A stretch of 64,000 nucleotides of DNA from Paenibacillus_G filicis (lineage in GTDB: Bacteria > Bacillota > Bacilli > Paenibacillales > NBRC-103111), in the NCBI RefSeq assembly GCF_038070315.1, contig NZ_JBBPCC010000017.1, forward strand, positions 62,001 to 126,000, read 5' to 3'. A program made the position numbers and the translations under genes. Of the stretch, positions 27,518 through 36,150 are shown in pieces; within the stretch, counting starts at the first letter, position 1; every line of letters begins with the position of its first letter. The notes below the pieces were generated by a model, which did not search any database, was not told the origin of the DNA, and was given only the letters and a program-made list of their open reading frames with translations.

Positions 27518-27673
27518 TAAAAATCCCCCTATCAAAATTCGAAACTATCAAAAATACTTCATATAATAAAAATATATACATCTCCTATCTCTCACAAGCC
27601 TCGTATAAGGCTTAACTACTGCAAATAAACCTTATGAGATTTATATCTGCATAAATTCAGGAGGATGTCGAAA

Positions 27674-28045
27674 ATGGATACTGTCAGAAAACTTATAGGT
27701 AAAAAAATAAGAGCTGTCCGAAAGGAAAAGGGATTAACACAAGTCGAATTAGCCGAAAAGGCAGAGCTGGTGTACCAATATGTCGGTGCGGTTGAACGGG
27801 GGACCCGAAATATTTCCTTGGACTCTTTAGAACGGATTATCTCGGCATTGGATGTAGATATTGATCAATTTCTAAATCTAACAAGCATGAACAACAATTT
27901 AATCTCTGAAGAGGAAACAAGCAAAGGCTATATTCTAACCCTGCATAATTACTTATTAAAACCACGGTCCGTACAAGAGATAAAAACGATACATAAAATT
28001 ACTGAGGATATACTAAAGCTCTTGCCTACCAATAAACATGCCTAG
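27674..28045 (+). CDS. Xre-family transcriptional regulator
   Basis: A 123-aa DNA-binding protein. Residues 5-62 form a Cro/C1-type helix-turn-helix: IGKKIRAVRKEKGLTQVELA, then VYQYVGAVERGTRNISLDSL. The C-terminal half is helical. I chose ATG 27674, nine bases after AGGAGG; the ATG at 27665 abuts that site. Divergent from the small gene at 27212-27517, the usual arrangement for a repressor controlling itself and a neighbour. A hairpin follows. Likely the repressor of the integrase module at 28.8-30.2 kb, by location. Confidence 0.8.
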   Translation: MDTVRKLIGKKIRAVRKEKGLTQVELAEKAELVYQYVGAVERGTRNISLDSLERIISALDVDIDQFLNLTSMNNNLISEEETSKGYILTLHNYLLKPRSVQEIKTIHKITEDILKLLPTNKHA

Positions 28046-28064
28046 ATTTACATACTTTAGTTTT

Positions 28065-28110
28065 AAACCCTTCTCTGGCATTAGGATTCATGGCCGAAAA
28101 GGGTTTATAT
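28065..28110 (+). terminator. Terminator-like hairpin after the Xre gene
   Basis: AAACCCTT (28065) pairs with AAGGGTTT (28099-28106) across a 26-nt loop containing GGC/GCC, followed by ATATT. Moderate. Confidence 0.5.
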
Positions 28111-28156
28111 TGGTCTGTAATTTAGTTTTGTAATGCATACTATTTATATAAGGATG

Positions 28157-28351
28157 TTACTTTTTGTAGTAAGGATCTATTTTCCTTTCCCCCTTATCTA
28201 GTACTATTTTTTCGCCATTTGGCTCTTCACGAATATACTGACCGTCTTGTACGTAGAATAACGGGGCTCCTGCTTCTTTTGCCTTTTGACGAACGGACAT
28301 TTTCACCTTTTTGAAAACCTGCATTAACTCATCCCTGCTTAAATCAGACAT
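28157..28351 (-). CDS. Small charged protein
   Basis: A 64-aa product starting MSDLSRDELMQVFKKVKMSV. ATG 28351 follows GGAGGG by nine bases; the reading frame is open upstream but lacks a ribosome site. It ends in a beta-like DGQYIREEPNGEKIVL and a basic tail. Proteins of this kind occur beside phage-type integrases; function unknown. Confidence 0.55.
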   Translation of the reverse strand: MSDLSRDELMQVFKKVKMSVRQKAKEAGAPLFYVQDGQYIREEPNGEKIVLDKGERKIDPYYKK

Positions 28352-28437
28352 GGATTTTGATCCCTCCATTATCTTGACAAGATTTATTGAAGTATCTATT
28401 ATTAGATTATACCATTTAGTCTTCACCCTTTACTTTT

Positions 28438-28461
28438 ATTCCCTCCAGACGGTCTGGGAAT
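28438..28461. promoter_or_regulatory. Palindrome in the divergent region
   Basis: A 24-bp near-perfect palindrome centred on CCAGACGGTCTGG with flanking ATTCCC/GGGAAT. It lies upstream of the small minus-strand gene and near the integrase block; a likely operator for one of the Xre proteins. Confidence 0.45.
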
Positions 28462-28520
28462 CATTCTATTCATTAATTCTGCGCTTAAATTTAAATAGAC
28501 GTTTTTTTCGTCGATATTAC

Positions 28521-28570
28521 AAAGCCCTTTTCAGGTAGTATGCATTTCTCCTACTGAAAAGGGCTTTTTT
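28521..28570 (+). terminator. Strong intrinsic terminator
   Basis: AAAGCCCTTTTCAG and CTGAAAAGGGCTTT pair over about 17 bp with one bulge around a 12-nt loop, followed by six Ts. No intact plus-strand gene precedes it closely, so it may mark the end of a lost gene. Confidence 0.8.
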
Positions 28571-28781
28571 GTGCTTTTTTCTATAACTAATCTCAATCAG
28601 CCGGGTTCCCCCATCATCTAAATGGCGGCTTATAAACAGGGAACACCAACAATTGAATTATGGAGGTCGGTTACAAGAAAAAAACAATATTAGTCCCCAT
28701 ACGATGAGTATAAATTTAGGTTGTCCGAAAATTGCTGGCGGTCTCGATAAGCTTTACTCTCAAATTAAGGAGGTATTTTAC

Positions 28782-29036
28782 ATGCGTGATTCTTATAAAC
28801 AATCCATTGATTATACTCCGGCAGCAAAACGCAATACCTTAACCCTCAAGGAGGCTTGGGAAGAGGTATTCGAATGCCAGATCTCAAAAGACAAGCTTTA
28901 TGCAGAATGCCGTGCCGGGAGACTGCCCCATACGAAGGTAGGTTCAAAAATTCTCTTCCGGAGGGATTCGTTGCTCGCTTGGTTCCATGAACAAGAAACA
29001 AAGAACTATTCAGCAAACATTGAATCACATGCATAA
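28782..29036 (+). CDS. Excisionase-type helix-turn-helix protein
   Basis: An 84-aa DNA-binding protein of the excisionase/MerR-like fold: LTLKEAWEEVFECQISKDKLYAECRAG then RLPHTKVGSKILFRRDSLLAWF, the typical helix-turn-helix plus wing. ATG 28782 has AAGGAGG nine bases upstream; reading can extend to 28653 but without a ribosome site. It lies 14 bp before the integrase gene and has the same GGAGGTATTTT leader, so the two are an xis-int pair directing integration and excision. Confidence 0.85.
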   Translation: MRDSYKQSIDYTPAAKRNTLTLKEAWEEVFECQISKDKLYAECRAGRLPHTKVGSKILFRRDSLLAWFHEQETKNYSANIESHA

Positions 29037-29050
29037 TAGGAGGTATTTTC

Positions 29051-30232
29051 ATGGCAAGTGTACAAAAACGCGGTAATGATTCTTGGCTACTAGTCGTGGA
29101 GGCCGGTATAGGGCCTGACGGAAAGAGAATTAGGCGAACTAAGACAGTTAGTGCAAAAGGCGTTCGCGAAGCCAGAAAGCTGCTTGCAGAATTTGAGGTC
29201 GAGGTCGAATCAGGGCACTATATTGCGCCCGAAAAAATGACTTTTTCAGCATTTGTAGAAGAGTGGAAAGAAAAATATGCTCAGCATGAACTTGGAATTA
29301 AGACGTTAGATATCTATTCACGCTTTTTAAAAAACCGTATCCTTCCGGTGTTTGGTCATATGCGATTAGACAAGATTCAGCCTTTTCATATAGTCAACTT
29401 TATCTCCGATCTCAGCAAAGAAGGCAGCCGGCAGGACGGCAAAAAGGGCCAATTATCCTCAGGCACCGTACAATATACTCATAGAATCATAAAAAATATA
29501 TTCTCCCGCGCAGTGGAGTGGAAACTGATCAAAAGCAATCCTGCTGCAGATATCAAAAAGCACAAGGTAAAACGAAAAGAGATCGAAGTATACGATGAAG
29601 ATGAGGTAGCATTGTTGTTTGAACTATTAGAAAATGAACCAATGAAATGGCGTATCCTGATCATGCTCGCAATAACAACAGCACTTCGCCGTGGCGAGCT
29701 AGTTGGTTTAGAGTGGGGACACGTTGACCTCAATAAAGGGATTCTTGTGGTTAAACAGAGCATTTCTCATTCCATTAACGGTCAGAGAATTATCTCCGAA
29801 CCTAAAACGGATAAGTCTAAACGCAAGGTAAGTCTATCTGATAATGTGATTGAGCATCTTAAGGAGTATTATTTGGAGTCGCGGAAAAAGCGCCTTGCAT
29901 TAGGTGACGCCTGGAAAGGTGGAGATCATTTTTTTGTGTTCAGTAACGATGAAGGAAACGCCTATTACCCTGAGACACCTTATCTATGGTTTCGTGCATT
30001 TCTTAAGAAGCATGGGTTAAAATACATTAGATTCCACGATCTTCGCCATACGAGTGCTACCCTATTAATCAACAAAGGCGTACATGCGAAACTTATATCA
30101 GAGCGCCTGGGCCATTCGAATATCTCGACCACGATGAACATCTACGGCCATGCGCTGCAATCAGCAGACAAGGACGCTGCGAATAAACTTGATCCGCTGG
30201 TTCCACCTAAGAAAGAAAGGAAGAATGGTTAG
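29051..30232 (+). CDS. Phage/ICE-type tyrosine integrase
   Basis: A 393-aa integrase of the phage/Tn916 style. It has an N-terminal AP2-like arm-binding domain (SVQKRGNDSWLLVVEAGIGPDGKRIR), a SAM-like core-binding domain (near 60-165) and a catalytic domain: TTALRRGELVGLEW (Arg I, near 212), HDLRHTSATLLI (near 328), LGHSNISTTMNIYGH with nucleophile Tyr (near 364). Full length and intact. A terminator follows immediately. I could not find an obvious attachment site within a few hundred bases, so whether it moves the whole island or only this small block is open. Confidence 0.92.
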   Translation: MASVQKRGNDSWLLVVEAGIGPDGKRIRRTKTVSAKGVREARKLLAEFEVEVESGHYIAPEKMTFSAFVEEWKEKYAQHELGIKTLDIYSRFLKNRILPVFGHMRLDKIQPFHIVNFISDLSKEGSRQDGKKGQLSSGTVQYTHRIIKNIFSRAVEWKLIKSNPAADIKKHKVKRKEIEVYDEDEVALLFELLENEPMKWRILIMLAITTALRRGELVGLEWGHVDLNKGILVVKQSISHSINGQRIISEPKTDKSKRKVSLSDNVIEHLKEYYLESRKKRLALGDAWKGGDHFFVFSNDEGNAYYPETPYLWFRAFLKKHGLKYIRFHDLRHTSATLLINKGVHAKLISERLGHSNISTTMNIYGHALQSADKDAANKLDPLVPPKKERKNG

Positions 30233-30236
30233 TTAA

Positions 30237-30270
30237 AGCCTGCACTGATTATACAGTGCGGGCTCTTTTT
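30237..30270 (+). terminator. Intrinsic terminator after the integrase
   Basis: AGCCTGCACTG pairs with CAGTGCGGGCT (one G-T) around ATTATA and is followed by CTTTTT, starting five bases past the stop. Confidence 0.9.
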
Positions 30271-30449
30271 ATATTTTTAGAAGAGTCCAATACCACTGTA
30301 CCTAACTTTTAGGCATCTCTGCAGATCAGAAAAGACTTAACTACACAACTAAGAACATCCATAAAAATGAATAAAATAAATTATAAACTGACAAAAATAA
30401 TTTACATATTGGTAAATATTTATTACAATAGGAGATGAGGAGGGGAAAT

Positions 30450-30683
30450 ATGGAGATCAATGGAGAGCTTCAAAATAACGTATACCTCTTAAGGGCCACC
30501 AAAAAATGGTCACAACAAGAACTTGCTGATCGTTTAGGTGTCAGCAGACAAACCATCGCTTCAATCGAAGCAAATAAATACAACCCATCCTTAGTCCTTG
30601 CCTTTAAAATTGCTAAATTATTTGGCATTGAAATCACAGAAGTATTTCAGTATGAGGAATATGAGGAGGAGGAATTAGAATGA
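30450..30683 (+). CDS. Small Xre-family regulator
   Basis: A 77-aa protein that is almost only a helix-turn-helix: LLRATKKWSQQELADRLG then VSRQTIASIEANKYNPSL. ATG 30450 follows GAGGAGGGG; the ATG at 30435 overlaps that site. It overlaps the next gene by four bases. Small Xre proteins of this kind are commonly paired with a two-helix membrane protein, as here; it probably represses its own operon. Confidence 0.85.
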   Translation: MEINGELQNNVYLLRATKKWSQQELADRLGVSRQTIASIEANKYNPSLVLAFKIAKLFGIEITEVFQYEEYEEEELE

Positions 30684-30976
30684 AGTGGTTAGAAGTAGCC
30701 GTTTGGTCCATTGCTTTGGTTGTCGTCGCATACAATCTTTATTATGAATGGAAATTTTCGAAAGAGGAAGGAATGGATGAGCGGGGCGAGAAGATAAGGG
30801 GGTCCTCAGCAAGACTTTCGTTTTCAATCGTATGCATGCTTATTAGCCTCCTGATCATGTCCGATATTTTTATACAATATTCATTTCAGATGTATAAACT
30901 ACTGGTCGCTCTAATTATGATCGTTTCCAATGTTGTATCTTTTGTTACATTGAATAGAATCCGTAAAACCTACTAG
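30680..30976 (+). CDS. Small membrane protein (DUF2178-like) co-encoded with the Xre regulator
   Basis: A 98-aa protein with three hydrophobic segments: residues about 5-20 (VAVWSIALVVVAYNLYY), 50-66 (IVCMLISLLIMSDIF) and 74-92 (LLVALIMIVSNVVSFVTL). A short charged loop EWKFSKEEGMDERGEKIRGS lies between the first two, resembling the DUF2178 family of membrane partners of HTH regulators. The ATGA overlap shows coupled translation. Role presumably modulation of the regulator at the membrane. Confidence 0.65.
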   Translation: MKWLEVAVWSIALVVVAYNLYYEWKFSKEEGMDERGEKIRGSSARLSFSIVCMLISLLIMSDIFIQYSFQMYKLLVALIMIVSNVVSFVTLNRIRKTY

Positions 30977-31030
30977 TCCCTTGACCCTATACGTATTCAT
31001 TATTGAAAGTCAGGGACCCTTATTCTTATT
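30976..31030 (+). terminator. Terminator-like hairpin
   Basis: GTCCCTTGAC pairs with GTCAGGGAC across a 21-nt loop, followed by CCTTATTCTTATT. Ends the regulator/membrane-protein unit. Confidence 0.55.
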
Positions 31031-31095
31031 CCGTAAATATAAACGGACGTAGACATTACATCTACGGCCGTATCCCGTTTCGAAAAGATAATATA

Positions 31096-31341
31096 CTATT
31101 CATCCAAATCATAAATTTCAACCATATGATCTAGCCTTACGAGATCAGACTTAGGCAATCCTAGTTCCCTCGTCTTACTCCTGCAATAGGAACAGGAACA
31201 ATGAATCTTACCCTTAGCAAGCTTCCCGGCAAACTTTAAGTGCCATCCAAGCTGCTTAGCGATCTTGCTCTTTCGCTGGATCACCCTTTTTCGATGGTGC
31301 CGATAATACGCTCGATTCCGATTACTAGATTTGTTTTTCAT
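31096..31341 (-). CDS. Small basic Cys protein associated with RtcB
   Basis: An 81-aa very basic protein: MKNKSSNRNRAYYRHHRKRV, then LAKGKIHCSCSYCRSKTRELG with a CxCxxC set, ending in an acidic tail. Short basic proteins with the KGKIHCSC core are, as I recall, often encoded next to rtcB. The basic N-terminus and Cys set suggest RNA binding with a metal. ATG 31341 follows AGGGGCG with good spacing. It is the last gene of the RNA-repair unit, separated from rtcB by a stable hairpin. Function unknown. Confidence 0.65.
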   Translation of the reverse strand: MKNKSSNRNRAYYRHHRKRVIQRKSKIAKQLGWHLKFAGKLAKGKIHCSCSYCRSKTRELGLPKSDLVRLDHMVEIYDLDE

Positions 31342-31344
31342 TCC

Positions 31345-31418
31345 ATCACGCCCCTTGGGAAAAGGCCCAGCCTGCAAAGGAGCCAAAGGGATTTAGTCAT
31401 CCCTTACAGGCCGGGCGT
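31345..31418 (-). promoter_or_regulatory. Intercistronic hairpin after rtcB
   Basis: GCCCAGCCTG (31365) pairs with CAGGCCGGGC (31407), and inside it AAGGGAT pairs with ATCCCTT. On the minus strand the stem is followed by CCTTTTCCC. It could be a leaky terminator that lowers expression of the downstream Cys-protein gene, or an RNA-processing site. Confidence 0.55.
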
Positions 31419-31483
31419 GATGAAACTACTAACTTGAATAAACATATATAATCACCTCAAATCGATGAGCTATTGGAAATGCA

Positions 31484-32722
31484 TCAATCCTTATACGGAT
31501 CAAACTCATCCGCTCCAGCCATGCAAACACCAATCGGTTTCAGCACATGCATGATCCCGATTGTTTCGGCATGTGCATCCAGTACTTCTTGAAGTTTCCG
31601 GTAAACAAACGGACTTTCGTCAGTACCTGCGCCGCGCAGCTCAACACCAAAATCCCGAACAGCCTCCATCATTTGCTCCGTAGTTATTTGACCGCCGCTT
31701 CGGGTGCGGGTTTTCCAATTCATTTTCCCTGCAGCTTGGGTCCGGCTCATGATTCGTCCCGCTCCATGAACGGTGCTGTAGTAAGACTCTCTGTTCTCTA
31801 TACTGTCCTTCCCTATTACGATTACAGATATATCTCCCATACTGCCGCCGATAAAACCAATCTGACCGGGTGCAGAAGGGGTTGCCCCTTTGCGAACGAC
31901 GACCACTTCTTTACCGTTGTGCGTCTCTTTCCAAGCATAGTTATGATGGTTATGCACTTCAATGTCCGCTTCCGTCCCCAGTATGGATAATACTTGCCGA
32001 ATCACATAATCCCTACCGGCATAGGCATAACGTCCAGCCAGTTTCATTGCTCTGTAATACATATCGCCCAGTTCGCTGTTCAAATTCAGCAGTATTGGTG
32101 GCTGATCCATCTTTTCACCGGGGGCGTTTGCGAGAAACTCTCTGCCTGCAGCTAGGTTGATAAAACCGCTCGCCGTTTTATGCCCAAAGCCTCGGCTCCC
32201 GAAATGATTAGCAATCCACAAACGGCCAGTTTCCGCCTCTTCAAACAAGTCTACGAAATGGTTGCCGCTGCCGACTGTGCCGAGCTGACTCTGTGCCAAT
32301 GCTTTCAGCTTGTCGTGCTCCTGTTTGCCAACCGCCCTGTAAACGGCCCAATCCGGATCGTCGAAAAGGTCATTATCAACCTTCTCATTATTGACACGTC
32401 CTACTCCGAAGGAGATTTTGCGAGCGATCTCATCCATAATCTTCTTCAATCCGGGTTTTATATCATGGGTAAACAAGCTAGTTCGCACCGCTTTATTTCC
32501 GCACGCAATATCATAACCAACGCCCGAGGGAGAGATTTGCCCATCGTATACAACAACCCCACCGATCGGCTGACTGAAGCCTTTATGATGATCTGCCATG
32601 AGCAGGGTTTGCACCACATTGCCGGTTTCCGTGCAAGTTTTTGCTTGGGCAAGCGCCCCGCTGTCGGGATTACCCCAAACACGCACGCCGTCTATGTTTT
32701 GATAAGCCCATACCACATTCAA
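31484..32722 (-). CDS. rtcB: RNA-splicing ligase RtcB
   Basis: RtcB joins RNA ends carrying 2',3'-cyclic phosphate or 3'-phosphate to 5'-OH ends, using GTP and Mn2+. This 412-aa protein has the family signatures in order: LMADHHKGF, GVGYDIACGNKAVRT with the metal-binding Cys (near 77), GTVGSGNHF (near 148), HNHHNYAW, RKGATPSAPGQIGFIGGSMG and STVHGAGRIMSRTQA with the guanylylated His (near 319). Length is that of the short RtcB form found in RNA-repair operons. It lies downstream of Ro60 and Y-RNA-like genes in the same direction, the classic Rsr-RtcB arrangement. There is no rtcA cyclase. Confidence 0.96.
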   Translation of the reverse strand: MNVVWAYQNIDGVRVWGNPDSGALAQAKTCTETGNVVQTLLMADHHKGFSQPIGGVVVYDGQISPSGVGYDIACGNKAVRTSLFTHDIKPGLKKIMDEIARKISFGVGRVNNEKVDNDLFDDPDWAVYRAVGKQEHDKLKALAQSQLGTVGSGNHFVDLFEEAETGRLWIANHFGSRGFGHKTASGFINLAAGREFLANAPGEKMDQPPILLNLNSELGDMYYRAMKLAGRYAYAGRDYVIRQVLSILGTEADIEVHNHHNYAWKETHNGKEVVVVRKGATPSAPGQIGFIGGSMGDISVIVIGKDSIENRESYYSTVHGAGRIMSRTQAAGKMNWKTRTRSGGQITTEQMMEAVRDFGVELRGAGTDESPFVYRKLQEVLDAHAETIGIMHVLKPIGVCMAGADEFDPYKD

Positions 32723-32751
32723 CTCCTACATAATGACTGTTTTCCCCATAC

Positions 32752-33522
32752 TTACAAACTTTTTGCCTCTCGGAGTCTGTGAAGTCGTTCTTTTACCGAG
32801 TCTTCAGGCTCCACCTCTGATAAGTGAATGACCGCTTCAACAAGCCGCTCACCCCAAGAAGCAACGTCCCAGCCCTCTAATGCCTTGATCGCCATGTTTC
32901 GATTTGAGATCACTGGACTGTTCAGGCCAGTGAAGATCAATTCCGTACCAATCCCCTCGAACAGATCCAAGCTCTGCAAAATAGCGCCCAAATTCCTATG
33001 TGCTGCATATTCTTTGCCAAATCCCATCTCATTCCTGGGACCCGTAGCGATTTGCTGCAGAGGGAGATGCTCGGTGGCGAATTGAACAAACTTCCGAATT
33101 CGGTTTGGATCATTCGATTTCATGAGCTGTATAAAATGAAAATCCTGCAACGGGTTTTCGGCAAGCTGATCAAAGAGAGTGTTCCAAATATCTATGCCAA
33201 GCTTTTCGGCACAAGCGACGCCATAGTAACGGCCCGACGAATCACCGCCGCTAACAGCATCCATAACGATGCTCACCCACTTGGTGTCGGCCATAATCGA
33301 TTGGCAAGCATCGCTAATATCGGTTCTTAACTGCTCGCTCCACCCCGCCGACATTCGAACGGCCCACTTCTCCTCATCCTGAGCCAAGAAGTCGTAAATG
33401 CTAAATATGGCTGACAAATGCTTGGCGGCTCTCCCTATCTCCCGGGTTAGCCTCACGTAAGCAAACAACACCTGCGGAGCATGCTCATAATCTTTTAGGC
33501 AAATCTTACAATTCCGAAACAC
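32752..33522 (-). CDS. Probably 5'-truncated uncharacterised protein of the RNA-repair operon
   Basis: The frame of up to 256 codons encodes a helical protein (LSAIFSIYDFLAQDEEKW, MAIKALEGWDVASWGERLVEAV, SEVEPEDSVKERLHRLREAK) that could be HEAT-like repeats. Its open frame begins inside the 3' end of the upstream PIN-like gene at a GTG with no ribosome site, and coding-like sequence runs right up to that junction. Base composition is that of rtcB and Ro60, unlike the AT-rich upstream gene. The simplest reading is that the 5' half was removed when the PIN-like gene was inserted; ATG at internal Met (MSAGWSEQ, near residue 57) might still give a product. Confidence 0.55.
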   Translation of the reverse strand: MFRNCKICLKDYEHAPQVLFAYVRLTREIGRAAKHLSAIFSIYDFLAQDEEKWAVRMSAGWSEQLRTDISDACQSIMADTKWVSIVMDAVSGGDSSGRYYGVACAEKLGIDIWNTLFDQLAENPLQDFHFIQLMKSNDPNRIRKFVQFATEHLPLQQIATGPRNEMGFGKEYAAHRNLGAILQSLDLFEGIGTELIFTGLNSPVISNRNMAIKALEGWDVASWGERLVEAVIHLSEVEPEDSVKERLHRLREAKSL

Positions 33523-34537
33523 TTAACAATTCCTGCTCTAGCTTATGAATTAATGTTTTTACATGAAGATCTAAATTAGGAATTTCTCTTCTTCTTAATT
33601 CCCTCTGTATACTTCCAAAGTATAAATCTTTATTTATTCGCTCTGCCTCCGTCATATATTCAGGTCTTATGTTCTCATAATTAAAACTAATGAGAGGGAG
33701 TGGAGCATCTATAGTACTTATCACACCTTCGAGTGAACATAAACTTGCTAGACCTATTATCCCTTTATCAGCAGTTACTAATTTTGGAGATATAGAATTT
33801 AAGAAGCTATTCTCAAAAAAACTACGCTGTAATAACCGCAAATAAAAAAAATCCCACGCTGTGTTCCATGCATTAAGAAGTACAGGAACTTTTTTAGAGT
33901 CAAATTTGAATATCCTATCACCGATTTCTTGCATATTAGGGTTACCAAGAAGGTAATAGAACGCTACTTGTGTTTCCAATGCTAAATCAGCCATTAGTTC
34001 GTAGTTAACAAAATGAACATACTCATCGATTAACTTCAGTTTGTTAGATTTAGCCCTTTTTTGGAGTAACATTATCTTTAATACACTGGCATAACTTCCG
34101 GCCAATAATGGATTACTGTGCAGATGATCCAAAATTGAAGTAAAAGTAGTTACCTTCTCTCTGTACGGTGAGCCATTAAACGCTATGCCTGGCGATTGTG
34201 CATGAGAAATTATTTTCTCTTTATTCCAGGAATATTGATTCTCTAACGCTAACGACATCTTCTGAAACTGTACGTCATTGATACTAGCAAGATTGTAATC
34301 CCAACATGCTTCTTGTAAAGCAAATCCAAATATGGTGTCTGAGGTAAAATTAGTCAACAAAAAATCCCTAGTGGCTTCTAAACTATTGTTATTTAAGGAT
34401 TTGGGTTTATAATAATACTTCTCCAAATTTATGGCAGTATTTGTATCCATAATAAGCGAAAGATGTTCGTAATCTTTCTTGTCAAAGACCCCAATATAAG
34501 CGTAATAATTATATTTATCCATAATAATACTCGTCAT
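33506..34537 (-). CDS. PIN-like domain protein, AT-rich insertion in the RNA-repair operon
   Basis: A 343-aa protein with SLIMDTNTAINLEKYYY near the N-terminus and VTADKGIIGLASLC near residue 255, which resemble the first (Dx-N/T) and third (TxD) acidic motifs of PIN-like RNases. The middle is helical with ETQVAFYYLLGNPN. ATG 34537 has AAGGAGT six bases upstream. It is much more AT-rich than Ro60 on one side and the truncated gene and rtcB on the other, so it is a recent arrival. An RNase inside an RNA-repair operon could be an effector or a parasite of the locus; the enzyme activity is inferred from two motifs. Confidence 0.6.
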   Translation of the reverse strand: MTSIIMDKYNYYAYIGVFDKKDYEHLSLIMDTNTAINLEKYYYKPKSLNNNSLEATRDFLLTNFTSDTIFGFALQEACWDYNLASINDVQFQKMSLALENQYSWNKEKIISHAQSPGIAFNGSPYREKVTTFTSILDHLHSNPLLAGSYASVLKIMLLQKRAKSNKLKLIDEYVHFVNYELMADLALETQVAFYYLLGNPNMQEIGDRIFKFDSKKVPVLLNAWNTAWDFFYLRLLQRSFFENSFLNSISPKLVTADKGIIGLASLCSLEGVISTIDAPLPLISFNYENIRPEYMTEAERINKDLYFGSIQRELRRREIPNLDLHVKTLIHKLEQELLSVSEL

Positions 34538-34589
34538 GTTTTTACTCCTTAATTGATTTTTTACCTAATAAAAAGAGCGCATCGTTTAA

Positions 34590-36086
34590 CTACCCTACTT
34601 CAATCGCTTCTACCCGCTCCACCAGCGAAGAATAGCCCTTAACTGACTGCGCGATATAGGAAAGCACAGTATCACTCCAACCATAAATGTAAAAGGTCTG
34701 AGGATCTTGATCCGGTACCATTGCATGCCGGTACGGAGCAATATCCACAATAAATGCCTTCACGTCCCGGTTTACTTTCGAACGGTATAGTTTCAGCTGC
34801 TCATAAAACGGACTGCCGCTATTTTGCTGCTCATCCGTGATGATGATGATTTGATCTACCTTCTGCCGCTCTTGGATCAGCTTCCGAACAGGCGCACCTG
34901 TATCGGTTCCTCCACGAGCATGGATTTGCGCCGCCTGGGTTAAGATACTGTCTTTGCGGGAAGGCCGAGCATCCACAACCTCCGTATCAAACAGCCAGAA
35001 CAACGAACTGCCCTGCGTCTTTTTATATAATGCCAATGCAAACACCGAACCGATCTCTAAGTACTGGCCGTTCATCGAGCCGGAGATATCAAGGAAAATT
35101 GCCGTCTTTTCTCCGAATTCAGGTAGGTTGTTGAATGTAAGCTCGGCAGCTTCTCGCAAAGCATCCCGTAACTCCGGATGATCCACCTGGCGGAAAGCCG
35201 TCGCTAACCGGAATGGCAGGATTTTAGCCTTCTTCAGTGCCTGTTCATCGGTTATGCGGTTCACGACATAGTCCAGGTTACGTTTTTCTTCCAAAACCCC
35301 GGCTCGCTGCAAAGCATTCATATGCCGGAGCAGCGCAAATGTCGGCATCTGGTAAAGCAGCGCTTCCCAAACGGCTTTGGACGGCTTGATTGCACCCGTA
35401 ACCGTTTCATAAGGAAGCTTGCCACGTTCAATCCACGCGATCAGCTCTTCCTCGGTTGAGGCGAGCTTCAGATTTTCCAGAGCCTCGACTTGAGGCAGCA
35501 AGGCAAGGTTTGCCTCCAGTCCACGCAAATATCGGAACAATGCTTGCTGCTTCAAGTCTTCCGGCTTCGGATGTGCGGTTGCAATGGCATCACCCAGACT
35601 GTAGCCGCGTCCACGGCCGTTATATTTAATAGCCCAATATTCGGACACTCCGGCCAAGAAACGGTTTACCCGCCGCTTGACAGCACGGCCGCCCTCTCCA
35701 CGCCCCATACCTTTCAATATCATTAGGAAGTCGGATAAATCGGAAGGAATCCGAACTACGAGCAGGAAGATCTTCGCAAACAAATCCGGTCGATAAATCG
35801 AGAGAACCGCCAAGCCAAACAACGGCTGCAGTCTCATAAAGCCCTCGTTCCGAGCAAATATAATTGCCTTAGCCATAAAATTCGGGTTACTGTTCGCCAT
35901 CTCTTGATGAAGCTGTTCTGCATCGGATAGCAGTTCATTTTGATCCGCGTAAAAGGTATTACTCATGGTATTGGTCAGCAGCGTCTGTAAATACTGCTCC
36001 TCCAGAGATCTTGCGAATGCTGGATAGTGATCTTTATTAAATGTATTCGGTCTAAGCGAACCGAACAGTTTTTTTGCCATACTCAT
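34590..36086 (-). CDS. rsr: Ro60 orthologue (TROVE and vWA domains)
   Basis: A 498-aa Ro/Rsr protein. The TROVE HEAT-ring (about 1-330) includes FMAKAIIFARNEGFMRLQPL, LKGMGRGEGGRAVKRRVNRF and WEALLYQMPTFALLRHMNAL. The vWA domain starts at AIFLDISGSMNG (near 334), which is the MIDAS motif DxSxS, and contains IIIITDEQQ. In bacteria Ro rings bind Y RNAs and 3' ends of misfolded or damaged RNAs, with PNPase or in RNA-repair operons with RtcB. ATG 36086 has GAGGAGG upstream. Three Y-RNA-like genes lie directly upstream in the same direction and rtcB downstream, an unusually complete locus. Confidence 0.95.
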   Translation of the reverse strand: MSMAKKLFGSLRPNTFNKDHYPAFARSLEEQYLQTLLTNTMSNTFYADQNELLSDAEQLHQEMANSNPNFMAKAIIFARNEGFMRLQPLFGLAVLSIYRPDLFAKIFLLVVRIPSDLSDFLMILKGMGRGEGGRAVKRRVNRFLAGVSEYWAIKYNGRGRGYSLGDAIATAHPKPEDLKQQALFRYLRGLEANLALLPQVEALENLKLASTEEELIAWIERGKLPYETVTGAIKPSKAVWEALLYQMPTFALLRHMNALQRAGVLEEKRNLDYVVNRITDEQALKKAKILPFRLATAFRQVDHPELRDALREAAELTFNNLPEFGEKTAIFLDISGSMNGQYLEIGSVFALALYKKTQGSSLFWLFDTEVVDARPSRKDSILTQAAQIHARGGTDTGAPVRKLIQERQKVDQIIIITDEQQNSGSPFYEQLKLYRSKVNRDVKAFIVDIAPYRHAMVPDQDPQTFYIYGWSDTVLSYIAQSVKGYSSLVERVEAIEVG

Positions 36087-36150
36087 ACTGGATTGACCTC
36101 CTCAAAGTTTTCGAAGAAAACTGGCATCGTAAGCATACGCTTTGTAGCAA

